NCBI GenBank assembly: GCA_020638555.1
Contig: JACKII010000002.1
Location: 124,001-188,000, forward strand
From: Alphaproteobacteria bacterium
GTDB taxonomy: Bacteria > Pseudomonadota > Alphaproteobacteria > Bin95
DNA: 64,000 bases
Reading direction: 5' to 3'
Within the stretch, counting starts at the first letter, position 1. Each line of letters begins with the position of its first letter. The notes under the pieces are model-generated. The model had not been told where the DNA came from. It saw nothing but the letters and a program-made list of their open reading frames with translations, and did not search any database. Positions 16,955-25,445 of this stretch are shown here, one piece after another. The position numbers were made by a program, and so were the translations under genes.

Positions 16955-18154
16955 GTGACCGCCCGCCCCCGTCATATCCTGCCGGTGATTGCGATCTCGC
17001 AGTTTGCGGGCGTCTCGCTCTGGTTTTCCAGCAACGCCATCCTGCCGGACCTCCAGGCCAGCTGGCACCTGCCGCCGGAGGCGCTGGGCGACCTGACGTC
17101 CGCCACCCAGTTCGGCTTCATCGCCGGCACGCTGGTCTTCGCCTTCACCGCCTTGGCCGACCGCATCTCGCCGCGCAAGATCTTCCTCGCCTGCGCGCTG
17201 CTGGGCGCCGTGGCGAACGGGGCGGCGGTGCTGCTGGACCAGGCCTTGCTGGCGCTGCTGGTGCTGCGGTTTGCCACCGGCTTTTTCCTGGCCGGGATTT
17301 ATCCGGTGGGCATGAAGATCGCCGCCGGCTGGTTCGACCGCGATCTGGGCCGCGCGCTCGGCTATCTGGTGGGGGCGCTGGTGGGCGGCACCGCCCTGCC
17401 GCACCTGATCCGCGGCCTCGGCGAGAGCCCGCCCTGGCAAGAGGTGACGCTGGCCGTCTCGGTGTTCGCGATCGCGGGCGGGCTCTTGATGTTCGCGACC
17501 GTGCCGGACGGCCCGTTCCACCGCGCCGGCGCCGTGTTCAACCCCAAGGCCCTGCTGGTCGTCTTCCACAACCGCGACTTCCGCGGCTCCGCCTTCGGCT
17601 ATTTCGGCCATATGTGGGAGTTGTACGCGTTCTGGGCCTTCGCGCCGGTGGTGCTGGCCGCCTACGCCGCGGCGCGCGGCCTGGCGCTCGACATCTCGCT
17701 CTGGACCGGCGCGATCATCGCCACCAGCGTCGCGAGTTGCATGGTCGGCGGCCTGCTGTCGCCGCGGCTCGGCAGTGCGCCGGTGGCGGCGGTGCAGCTG
17801 GCGATATCGGGCCTTTGCTGCCTGGTGTCGCCGCTGCTGTTCTTCGCGCCACCCTGGCTGTTCCTGCCCTTCCTGCTGGTCTGGGGGCTGGCGGTGGCCG
17901 GCGACTCGCCGCAATTCTCGGCCCTGAACGCGCGGTTCGCGCCGCCGGAGCTGGTGGGCTCGGCGCTCACCATCGCCAACTGCATCGGCTTCACGATCTC
18001 GATCGTCAGCATCCAGTTGCTGAACCGCACCGTCGACGCGCTGGGCGCCGACTGGGTGCTGGTCCTGCTGGTGCCGGGGCCGGTGTTCGGGCTCTGGGCG
18101 CTGCGGCCGCTGCTGCGGCCGGCGGCGGTGCGGGCGACTATTTCCGCTCGATGA
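16955..18154 (+). CDS. MFS transporter (12-segment type)
   Basis: A 399-residue integral membrane protein of the major facilitator superfamily with about 12 hydrophobic segments. The N-terminal half holds SQFAGVSLWFSSNAILPDL and a motif-A-like loop FTALADRISPRKIFL. Later AGIYPVGMKIAAGWFDRD contains the D-R pair typical of substrate/proton coupling regions. The GTG start at 16955 has AAGGAG six bases upstream. It overlaps the convergent VOC gene by 17 bases. It most resembles organic-anion or cyanate-type MFS carriers in layout, but I cannot assign a substrate. Confidence 0.87.
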   Translation: MTARPRHILPVIAISQFAGVSLWFSSNAILPDLQASWHLPPEALGDLTSATQFGFIAGTLVFAFTALADRISPRKIFLACALLGAVANGAAVLLDQALLALLVLRFATGFFLAGIYPVGMKIAAGWFDRDLGRALGYLVGALVGGTALPHLIRGLGESPPWQEVTLAVSVFAIAGGLLMFATVPDGPFHRAGAVFNPKALLVVFHNRDFRGSAFGYFGHMWELYAFWAFAPVVLAAYAAARGLALDISLWTGAIIATSVASCMVGGLLSPRLGSAPVAAVQLAISGLCCLVSPLLFFAPPWLFLPFLLVWGLAVAGDSPQFSALNARFAPPELVGSALTIANCIGFTISIVSIQLLNRTVDALGADWVLVLLVPGPVFGLWALRPLLRPAAVRATISAR

Positions 18155-18524
18155 GCTGATACATCACGCCATGGCCTTCCTTCGGGTGCAGGAACACCTG
18201 CCGCCCGGCCTCGATCACGCGGGCGCCGCGCGCCTGCATGTCGGCCTTGGCCGCCGCCAGGTCCGGCACCGCCAGGGCGACCAGATGCACGCCTTCGCCG
18301 CGCTTTTCCAGGCTGGAGCGAATGTCGCTCTTGTCGCCCAGCGGTTCGCACAGTTCGATGAAGGTGCCGGACGAGCCCAGCCCCAGAATCGCCCGGCGCA
18401 GGCCCAGTTCCGGCTGCGCCTCGGCTTCTTCCGTGACGGTGAAGCCCAGGCGGTTGGTGTAGTGGTCGATGGCCTCGTCCAGGTTTTCGACGCGGACGAC
18501 CACGTGATCGATCCATTTGTGCAT
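18138..18524 (-). CDS. VOC-superfamily (glyoxalase/epimerase-like) protein
   Basis: A 128-residue vicinal-oxygen-chelate protein with the paired beta-alpha-beta-beta-beta modules. IDHVVVRVENLDEAI opens module one, and HLVALAVPDLAAAKADM opens module two. Candidate metal ligands are His7 in the first strand, Glu in FIELCEP, and His in EGVHLVAL with the final E in the last strand. It resembles methylmalonyl-CoA epimerase-like VOC proteins, but the activity cannot be told. GGAAGGAAG precedes the ATG. Its end overlaps the MFS gene by 17 bases on the opposite strand. Confidence 0.85.
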   Translation of the reverse strand: MHKWIDHVVVRVENLDEAIDHYTNRLGFTVTEEAEAQPELGLRRAILGLGSSGTFIELCEPLGDKSDIRSSLEKRGEGVHLVALAVPDLAAAKADMQARGARVIEAGRQVFLHPKEGHGVMYQLIERK

Positions 18525-18658
18525 GAGGGCGCTTCCTTCCGTTGTTGGCTGTTGGCATCATGCTATGCACGACAACCGCCGGCGCGCCAGAAGGAAATTT
18601 CCCTGCGGCCGGGGGTTCCGCACGACCGACCGGCCCCGGCAGGAGGACCACGACCCGC

Positions 18659-19639
18659 ATGCGAAGCGCCCGGCCGTCGCCGCAAGTGCCGTCGGACCTG
18701 TTGCCGCCGCTTCCCGCCCGGGCGCCGGTGGCGCAGTCGCGCGGCATTGCCTGCCTGATCGCCTCCGGCGCGGCGTTTTCCTCCTCGGATGCGCTGTCGA
18801 AAGTGCTGACCGCCACCTATCCCACCGGCGAAATCCTGTTTTTTCAGGCCGTTTGCATTGTCGGCGCGACGCTGCTGGGCATCCGCCTGCGCGACGGGCG
18901 GCAGAGGCAGAGGCGGGGCCGGGGTGCCGGTGCGGGCGCGCCGCTGCGGGTGCACGACTGGCGCCGGCAATTGGTGCGCGGCGCGATCTTCGTGCTCAAC
19001 TCGTTCATTTTCGTGACCGTGCTGCGCTATCTGCCGCTGGCCGATCTGATGGCGCTGTTGTTCCTCTCGCCGGTGCTGGTCACGCTGATGGCGCCCTATC
19101 TGCTGGGCGAGCAGGTGGGCTGGCGCCGCTATCTGGCGGTGGCGGTCGGCTTCGGCGGCACGCTGCTGATCGTCAATCCGGCCGGCGACCCCGCCGAAAT
19201 CTGGCCGATGCTGCTGGCGCTGGTGGTGCCGGTGTTCGGCAGCTATCGCGACATCGTCACCCGCCAGCTCGCCCGCACCGATCCGCCGGACGCGACCATG
19301 CTGGTCACCACCTGCTGCCTGCTGGTCGCCAGCGCCGTCACCCTGCCCTTCGCCTGGGTCATGCCCGACGCGGCGGGGCTGGGCCTGCTGGTCGTCACCG
19401 GCCTGTTGCTGGGGCTGGGCATGTATTTGCAGGTCTATGCCTTCACGCTCGGCGAGGCGGCGGTGGTGGCGCCGTTCCGCTATTTCATCCTGCTCTGGGC
19501 GACGATCTACGGCTTTTTGCTGTTCGGCGACATACCGGGCGCCCGCACGCTGGTGGGCGCGGCGATCATCGTTGCGTCAGGGCTTTACATCTTCTTCCGC
19601 GAGGCCCGTCATAAGCGGCCCGCCCCTGCTTCTGCCTAG
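18659..19639 (+). CDS. EamA/DMT-family transporter, array copy 1
   Basis: A 326-residue inner-membrane protein with two EamA repeats (about 10 segments in all), the first of four consecutive paralogues. Shared array motifs are ASGAAFSSSDALSKVL in the first segment, LPLADLMALLFLSPVLVTL, the loop LLGEQVGWRRYLAV and AVVAPFRYFILLWATIYG near the end. DMT carriers export or import small metabolites. This copy has a longer, basic N-terminus than the others. Start chosen at 18659, with AGGAGGA 11 bases upstream; the in-frame ATG at 18542 overlaps the promoter of the divergent VOC gene. Substrate unknown. Confidence 0.88.
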   Translation: MRSARPSPQVPSDLLPPLPARAPVAQSRGIACLIASGAAFSSSDALSKVLTATYPTGEILFFQAVCIVGATLLGIRLRDGRQRQRRGRGAGAGAPLRVHDWRRQLVRGAIFVLNSFIFVTVLRYLPLADLMALLFLSPVLVTLMAPYLLGEQVGWRRYLAVAVGFGGTLLIVNPAGDPAEIWPMLLALVVPVFGSYRDIVTRQLARTDPPDATMLVTTCCLLVASAVTLPFAWVMPDAAGLGLLVVTGLLLGLGMYLQVYAFTLGEAAVVAPFRYFILLWATIYGFLLFGDIPGARTLVGAAIIVASGLYIFFREARHKRPAPASA

Positions 19640-19677
19640 CCCGTTCCGCCTGCTCCGATGCCCGCACTGACGCCCGC

Positions 19678-20571
19678 ATGACCGCCGCCTCCAGCGCCTC
19701 CACCCCCAGCGCTTCAGCCCAGATGAAGGGCATTCTGTTCATCGTCGTCTCGAACGGGATCTTCGGGCTGACCGACGCGCTGTCCAAGGTGCTGACCGGC
19801 AGCTATCCGCCCGGCGAGATCCTGTTCTTCCGTTCGGTGTTCGTGTTCGTCTCCATCGCCGTCATGGTGATGGCCCAGGGCGGCTGGCGCCGGGTGCAGA
19901 TCGTCAACTGGCGCCTGCAATGGGCGCGCGGCCTGCTGCTGGCGGCCACCTCCTACATTTTCGTCGTCGTCCTGAAGCATCTGCCGCTGGCGGACCTGAC
20001 GGCGATGATGTTCATCTCGCCGCTGGTGCTGACGGCGCTGGCGCCGCGCTTTCTGGGCGAGCGCGTGGGCTGGCGCCGCTGGACGGCGGTCGGCATTGGC
20101 TTCGGCGGCGCGCTGCTGATCATCCGGCCCAGCGGCGAGGGCGCGCTCTGGCCGATGCTGCTGGCCGCCACCATGCCGCTCACCATGAGCATTCGCGACA
20201 TCATCACCCGCCGCCTGGCCGTGACCGACACCGCGACCGGCATGATGATCTGCTCGACCCTCTGCGTCATGGCCGGCGGTCTGGCCAGCCTGCCCTTCGG
20301 CTGGGCCATTCCGACCTGGGAGGGGCTGGGCCTGTTCGCGCTGACCGGCACGTTGCAGGGGGTGGCGCAGTTCTTCCTGGTCTACGCCTTCATCTATGGC
20401 GAGGCGGTGGTGGTGGCGCCGTTCCGCTATTTCCTGCTGCTGTGGGCGACGCTCTATGGCTGGCTGTTCTTCGGCGCGTTTCCGCGGGCGGAGACCATCA
20501 CCGGCGCCGCCATCGTCTGCGCCGCCGGCCTTTACATCTTCTATCGCGAGATGCGCCATGGCCGCGGTTGA
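19678..20571 (+). CDS. EamA/DMT-family transporter, array copy 2
   Basis: A 297-residue protein of the same type as its neighbours, with two EamA modules. Its motifs are FGLTDALSKVLTGSYPPGEI, LPLADLTAMMFISPLVLTALAP, LGERVGWRRWTAVGIGFGGALL and the terminal VVAPFRYFLLLWATLYGW. The start ATG at 19678 follows copy 1 by 38 bases, and its end overlaps copy 3 by 14 bases. Position and close similarity indicate a recent tandem duplication. The four copies probably form one operon. Confidence 0.9.
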   Translation: MTAASSASTPSASAQMKGILFIVVSNGIFGLTDALSKVLTGSYPPGEILFFRSVFVFVSIAVMVMAQGGWRRVQIVNWRLQWARGLLLAATSYIFVVVLKHLPLADLTAMMFISPLVLTALAPRFLGERVGWRRWTAVGIGFGGALLIIRPSGEGALWPMLLAATMPLTMSIRDIITRRLAVTDTATGMMICSTLCVMAGGLASLPFGWAIPTWEGLGLFALTGTLQGVAQFFLVYAFIYGEAVVVAPFRYFLLLWATLYGWLFFGAFPRAETITGAAIVCAAGLYIFYREMRHGRG

Positions 20572-21454
20572 GCGGCCCGCCGCGGCGGACGGCATGGCGG
20601 GGCAGGGGCGGGGCATCGCCTACATCCTCGCCTCCGGCGCGATCTTCGCCTTCACCGACGCGCTGTCGAAGGTGCTGGCCGGCGCCTATCCGCCCGGGCA
20701 GATCCTGTGTTTCCGCTCGGTGTTCGTGCTGATCGCCATCGCCGTCATGGTGCGCCTGCGCGGCGGTCTCGCCTCGGTGCGGGTGCGCAACTGGCGGGGC
20801 CAGGTGTGGCGCGGCCTGATGGTGGCCGGCACCTCGCTGGTGTTCATCGTCGCCCTGAAGCACGCGCCGCTGGCGGACCTGACGGCGCTGCTGTTCGTCT
20901 CGCCCCTGATCCTGACCGCGCTGGCGCCCTATTTCCTGGGCGAGCGGGTGGGCTGGCGCCGCCGCGCCGCCGTTGCGGTCGGCTTTTGCGGCGTGCTGCT
21001 GATCGTCCGCCCCAGCGGCGACGTGCCCCTGTTCGCGCTGCTGCTGGGCCTGCTGGTGCCGGTGCTGCTGAGCGCCAGCGACCTGCTGACCCGCCACCTG
21101 GCCCGCACCGACACCGCCAATGCGATGATGCTGTTCTCGAACGCCGTCATGGCGGCGGTCGGCGTCGCCCTGCTGCCGCTCGGCTGGGAGACGCCGGACT
21201 GGGAGGGGCTGGCGATCTTTGCCGCCGCCGGCACCTTGCAGGGCGTGGCGCAATATCTGCTGATCTATGCCTTCATGCACGGCGAAACCGTGGTGATCGC
21301 GCCCTTCCGCTATGTCATGCTGGTCTGGGCCAGCCTGTACGGCTATCTGATCTTCGGCACCATCCCCCGCACCGAGACCTTTTTCGGCGCCGCCATCGTC
21401 ATCGCCGCCGGCCTCTACATCTTCCACCGCGAGGCCCGCCATGGCCGCGCGTGA
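20558..21454 (+). CDS. EamA/DMT-family transporter, array copy 3
   Basis: A 298-residue paralogue of copies 2 and 4. It has AILASGAIFAFTDALSKVL-like first-segment residues, LADLTALLFVSPLILTALAP and the loop LGERVGWRRRAAVAVGFCGVLL. The ATG at 20558 lies within the last codons of copy 2 (14-base overlap), and its own end overlaps copy 4 in exactly the same way. The overlap sequence is nearly identical in both (GCCATGGCCGCG), which shows the unit of duplication was a whole gene with its start. Confidence 0.9.
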   Translation: MAAVERPAAADGMAGQGRGIAYILASGAIFAFTDALSKVLAGAYPPGQILCFRSVFVLIAIAVMVRLRGGLASVRVRNWRGQVWRGLMVAGTSLVFIVALKHAPLADLTALLFVSPLILTALAPYFLGERVGWRRRAAVAVGFCGVLLIVRPSGDVPLFALLLGLLVPVLLSASDLLTRHLARTDTANAMMLFSNAVMAAVGVALLPLGWETPDWEGLAIFAAAGTLQGVAQYLLIYAFMHGETVVIAPFRYVMLVWASLYGYLIFGTIPRTETFFGAAIVIAAGLYIFHREARHGRA

Positions 21455-22328
21455 AAAAAGGAGCCTCGCCGCTTCGACCAAGGGCATTCTCTGCATTCTG
21501 GGGTCGGGTGCGATCTTCTCGTTCACCGACGCCGTCTCCAAGGTGATGATGGACGACTACCCGGTGGGCGAGGTGATCTTCTTCCGCTCGCTGTTCGTGC
21601 TGGTCTTCACCGTCGGCGCGATCCGCTATCAGGGCGGCTGGAAGGGCGTGCGCATCGTCGACTGGCGCCGCCAGATCGCCCGCGGCGTCAACATCGCGCT
21701 GACCGGCATCTGTTTCATGTTCGCCCTGAAACAGGTGCCGCTCGCCGACATGACCGCCATGGTGTTTCTGGGGCCGCTGATCCTGACCGCGCTCGCGCCC
21801 TATTTCCTCGGCGAGCGCGTCGGCTGGCGCCGCTGGACCGCGGTCGGCATCGGCTTTGGCGGCGTGCTGTTCATCGTCGACCCCAGCGGCGGCGGGCCGC
21901 TCTGGCCGCTGCTGCTGGCTGGCTGCGTGCCGCTCCTGACCAGCACCCGCGATATCCTGACCCGCAAGCTGGGCGCCACCGATTCCGCCAACGCCACCGT
22001 GCTGATCTCGACCGCGTGCTCGGTGATTTCGGGCGCGCTGCTGCTGTCGCTCGGCTGGGCGACGCCGGATCTTTACGGCATGGGCCTGTTCGCGCTCACC
22101 GGCCTGTTGCAGGGCGTGGCCCAGTTCCTGACCGTCTACGCCTTCGTCTATGGCGAGGCGGTGGTGGTGACGCCGTTCCGCTATTTCATGCTGCTGTGGG
22201 CGACGCTTTACGGCTATTGGTTCTTCGCCCACATCCCGCGGCTGGAGACCTTTGTCGGCGCGGCCATCGTCAGCGCCTCCGGGCTCTATATCTTCTACCG
22301 CGAGACGCGCGCGAAACGCCGCGCGTGA
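21441..22328 (+). CDS. EamA/DMT-family transporter, array copy 4
   Basis: A 295-residue paralogue beginning MAAREKRSLAAS, with first-segment residues FSFTDAVSKVMMDDYPVGEV and the loop LGERVGWRRWTAVGIGFGGVLF. LVGPLILTALAP-type motifs are present as in the other copies. It is the last transporter gene in the array, 85 bases before the glutathionylspermidine gene, and probably shares its transcript. No stop, frameshift or missing segment is visible in any of the four, so all should be functional. Confidence 0.9.
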   Translation: MAAREKRSLAASTKGILCILGSGAIFSFTDAVSKVMMDDYPVGEVIFFRSLFVLVFTVGAIRYQGGWKGVRIVDWRRQIARGVNIALTGICFMFALKQVPLADMTAMVFLGPLILTALAPYFLGERVGWRRWTAVGIGFGGVLFIVDPSGGGPLWPLLLAGCVPLLTSTRDILTRKLGATDSANATVLISTACSVISGALLLSLGWATPDLYGMGLFALTGLLQGVAQFLTVYAFVYGEAVVVTPFRYFMLLWATLYGYWFFAHIPRLETFVGAAIVSASGLYIFYRETRAKRRA

Positions 22329-22413
22329 GCCGTCGCCGCGCCGCCATCAAGCCTCTTGACGCGCGCGGGGACGGGCCTATGTACGGCCCGATTCCGGAGT
22401 ATCCCGCTGGCGC

Positions 22414-24360
22414 ATGGGCGCCGGGACCGTCGGGCTCCGGCCATGGACGTTTCACGCCTTGGACCATCATCACGGGCTGAAGCCCGCCCCTTTCGGCACC
22501 GTGCTCGGCTATGGTCCGGGCGGCGTGCCGGTCTATTCCTCCGACTATGCCAGTGCCGACGAGCGCCGGTTCCCGAACCGGCAGGCCTATCGCAGCACGG
22601 CGGACGGCGTCTATCTCGGCCACAAATGGCAGTGCGTGGAGCTGGCGCGGCGCTGGCTCTACCAGACCCGCGGCTATGTCTTCGAGGACATCGCCATGGC
22701 CTATGACATTTTCCGCCTGCGCCAGGTGCGCGTGGTGGCCGACGGCTCGCTGCTGCCGCTGCAATCCTTCCGCAACGGCGCGAAACGGCCGCCGGAGCCG
22801 GGCGCACTGCTGATCTGGGACGAAGGCGGCGAGTTCGAGGTCACCGGCCATGTCGCCGTCGTCACCGAGGTGGGCGCGACCTGGGTCCGCTGCATCGAAC
22901 AGAATGTCGAGGACATTGTCTGGCCGGCGGGCCAGACCTGGTCGCGGCAATTGCCGCTGCACCGCACGGCCGACGGCGGCTGGCAGGTCGCCTGTACCTT
23001 TCCGAACGGCATCATTCTTGGCTGGGTGATCCAGACCGACGACGCCACCCACGCCGAACGGGTTCTGGAGGACGAGCCCGCCCTGTTTCGGATCCAGCGC
23101 CGGGCTCTCGCCGGTCCGTCGTCGGCGCCGGCGGAGTGGCTCGACACCGCCGACCCGATGCAGGCGACCTATGTCCGCGCCTATGGCGGCCATACGCTTT
23201 CGGACGATCCGGCCGACATGGGGGCCTATTACGCCATCAGCGAGACGGCGCTGCGCGAGGTGCGGCGGGCGGCGAACGAACTGCACCGCATGTTCCTGCA
23301 CGCCACCAACCATGTGCTGGAGAATGAGGCGCTGCTCGAGCGGTTCAACCTGCCGCCGGCGCTCCGGCCGCGGTTGCGCCAGTCCTGGGCGAACCGGCGC
23401 AACCACATGATCACCGGCCGGTTCGACTTCGCGCTGCGTCCCGACGGCCTGAAGGCCTATGAGTACAACGCCGATTCCGCGTCCTGCTACATGGAGTCCG
23501 GCTTTTTGTTCCAGCGCTGGGCCCACGCCTTCGGCTGTACCGCCGGCCGGGACCCGGCCGACGGGCTGCACGCGGCCCTGGTCGAAGCCTGGCGCGAGAG
23601 CGGGGTTCCCGGCCTGCTGCACATCATGCGCGACGACGACCCGGAGGAATCCTACCACGCCCTGTTCATGCGCCGCGCCATCGAGGAAGCGGGCATCCGC
23701 TGCAAGCTCGTGCGCGGCACCGCCGGCCTGCAATGGGGCGAGGGCGGGCGCGTGCTGGATGCGGACGGCGAGCCGATCCTCTGGGTCTGGAAGACCTGGG
23801 CCTGGGAAACCGCGCTCGACCAGATCCGCCACGACCTGGACGACGACGCGGAGAATTTGCGCCTCTCCCGCACCATCGACCGCGCCACCCAGAAGCCGCG
23901 CCTGGTCGACGTGCTGCTGCGCGAAGAGGTGATGGTGTTCGAGCCGCTCTGGACGCTGGTGACCAGCAACAAGGCCATCCTCCCGGTGGTGAAGCAGATG
24001 TTTCCATCCAGCCGCTTCCTGCTCGACACGCGGTTCGAGCTGGCCGACGATCTGCGCGAGCGCGGCTATGCCGCCAAGCCGATTGTCGGCCGCTGCGGCG
24101 CCAATATCGCCCTCTACAACCGCCGCGAGGACCTGATGGCGGAGACCGCCGGCCAATTCGACGACCGCGACACCATCTATCAGGAACTGTTCCGGCTGCC
24201 GCAGGTGGACGGCCGCAACGCCCAGATCCAGGCCTTCACCGTGGCGGGCCATTACGCCGGCGCCGGCATCCGCATGGACCGCTCGCTGATCATCACCACC
24301 GACAGCGACCTGCTGCCGCTGCGCGTGCTGCCGGACGAGGACTTCCTGACCGGCGCCTGA
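22414..24360 (+). CDS. gss: Bifunctional glutathionylspermidine synthetase/amidase
   Basis: A 648-residue protein matching the E. coli Gss layout. An N-terminal CHAP-type amidase domain (about 25-215) holds the catalytic Cys74 in KWQCVELARRW, His146 in VTGHVAVV and Glu162 in CIEQN. From memory, the E. coli triad is C59/H131/E147, which would give a constant offset of 15. The C-terminal ATP-grasp synthetase domain shows YEYNADSASC, WKTWAWETA and KPIVGRCGANI. The synthetase joins glutathione to spermidine with ATP; the amidase splits the conjugate. Start at 22414 is uncertain because the ribosome site is weak. The tandem DMT genes precede it. Confidence 0.93.
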   Translation: MGAGTVGLRPWTFHALDHHHGLKPAPFGTVLGYGPGGVPVYSSDYASADERRFPNRQAYRSTADGVYLGHKWQCVELARRWLYQTRGYVFEDIAMAYDIFRLRQVRVVADGSLLPLQSFRNGAKRPPEPGALLIWDEGGEFEVTGHVAVVTEVGATWVRCIEQNVEDIVWPAGQTWSRQLPLHRTADGGWQVACTFPNGIILGWVIQTDDATHAERVLEDEPALFRIQRRALAGPSSAPAEWLDTADPMQATYVRAYGGHTLSDDPADMGAYYAISETALREVRRAANELHRMFLHATNHVLENEALLERFNLPPALRPRLRQSWANRRNHMITGRFDFALRPDGLKAYEYNADSASCYMESGFLFQRWAHAFGCTAGRDPADGLHAALVEAWRESGVPGLLHIMRDDDPEESYHALFMRRAIEEAGIRCKLVRGTAGLQWGEGGRVLDADGEPILWVWKTWAWETALDQIRHDLDDDAENLRLSRTIDRATQKPRLVDVLLREEVMVFEPLWTLVTSNKAILPVVKQMFPSSRFLLDTRFELADDLRERGYAAKPIVGRCGANIALYNRREDLMAETAGQFDDRDTIYQELFRLPQVDGRNAQIQAFTVAGHYAGAGIRMDRSLIITTDSDLLPLRVLPDEDFLTGA

Positions 24361-24530
24361 TCCGCGCCCGCTTTCGCGAGCTTTCCCGGACGGCGCATCG
24401 CGCCGATCCGGGACCTCCGCCCGAGCCTGTCTCCACCGCCGGAGTGCCCACGCGGCCGGAGATCCCGGCTCGGGCTCCGGCGCCTTCGGGCCCCGCGCCC
24501 GGCCGGGACAGAGGGGAAAGCGGCGTAAGA
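24361..24530. repeat. GC-rich intergenic palindromes (REP-like)
   Basis: A 175-base gap between convergent genes contains two small inverted repeats. One is TTCCCGGACGGCGC / GCGCCGATCCGGGA-like around 24386-24415; the second is near 24463-24512, with GCGCCTTCGGGCC as a central loop. They resemble REP elements of alphaproteobacteria in shape but do not match families R1 or R2 closely. No gene is seen here. Confidence 0.45.
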
Positions 24531-24535
24531 CGCCC

Positions 24536-25318
24536 TCAGCGGGCCGAGACGAACGTGCCGCCTTGGTAGATCTCGGCGGGGTCGTCCGGGTCCGCGGGCG
24601 GCTCGGCGGCCAGCACCTCGGCCGCGTGGTCCTCGGCGCAGTCCTGCGGCTTGTAGCCGAGCCGGTAGGCGTTCGCGTTGTCGTAAAAGGTCCGGTCGTT
24701 GTCCGAGACGCCGAACACGATCTCATAGCGAATGTCGGGATGCTCCAGGCCGATGCGGCAGAGCTGGGCCATGTCGCGCGGGCTGATCCAGATCGAGAGC
24801 CGCCGCTTGTCCACCGGCTGCTCCGCCACATTGCCGATGCGCATCATGAACACGCCCAGCCCGTGTTTCATCGCATAGAGTGCGCCGATGGCCTCGCCGA
24901 ACGCCTTGGAGACGCCATAGCGGCTGTCCGGCAGCACTTTCAGGTCCGGGTTCACCCGCTGGTCGCGCCGGTAATAGCCGACCGCGTGGTTGGAGGTGGC
25001 GAAACACACCCGCTTCACCCCCTGGACGCGCGCCGCCTCGAACAGGTTGTAGACGCCGTCGATATTCTTGGCGCGGATGTCCTCCCAGTCGGTCTCCATG
25101 CCCTGGCCGGCGAAGTGCAGCACGCCGTCCACCCCCTCGCAGGCCGCCGTGAATGCCGCAAGGTCGGTGATGTCGAGTGGCTGCCAGGTCTCGCCGGGGC
25201 CGAGATCGCCCACGGGCCGCACATCGGCCAGGATCAGTTCCGGATAGACGCCCGCCAGCTCGCGCCGCAGAAAACTGCCGACGGAGCCGGCCGCGCCGGT
25301 CATGAGGACTCGTTGCAT
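24536..25318 (-). CDS. NAD-dependent epimerase/dehydratase, uronate-dehydrogenase-like
   Basis: A 260-residue short-chain dehydrogenase of the extended type. The nucleotide motif is TGAAGSVG (residues 7-14), the catalytic Ser is in CFATSNHAVGYY, and Tyr/Lys are in YGVSKAFGE. The segment ATSNHAVGYY and the C-terminal YQGGTFV closely resemble bacterial uronate dehydrogenases, which oxidise glucuronate or galacturonate to aldarolactones with NAD+. The sugar specificity is inferred, not seen. The start has GGGAGA upstream. Gene order (SDR then MBL hydrolase, same strand) suggests a small operon. Confidence 0.83.
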   Translation of the reverse strand: MQRVLMTGAAGSVGSFLRRELAGVYPELILADVRPVGDLGPGETWQPLDITDLAAFTAACEGVDGVLHFAGQGMETDWEDIRAKNIDGVYNLFEAARVQGVKRVCFATSNHAVGYYRRDQRVNPDLKVLPDSRYGVSKAFGEAIGALYAMKHGLGVFMMRIGNVAEQPVDKRRLSIWISPRDMAQLCRIGLEHPDIRYEIVFGVSDNDRTFYDNANAYRLGYKPQDCAEDHAAEVLAAEPPADPDDPAEIYQGGTFVSAR

Positions 25319-25445
25319 GGAAGGTCTCCCGCCCGGGTTGCGGTAATCCCCTCACCCTAAGGCTTTGGCCCGGCGGCGGAAAGGGAAAGGCGCAACGGGG
25401 CTGACGGGGTTCGGCATCTCGGCGGGTCGCCTCACGTCTCCCGAC

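Noticed and set aside
22270..24831. 853-codon minus frame over gss
   Set aside because: Antisense shadow of the well-matched gss gene.
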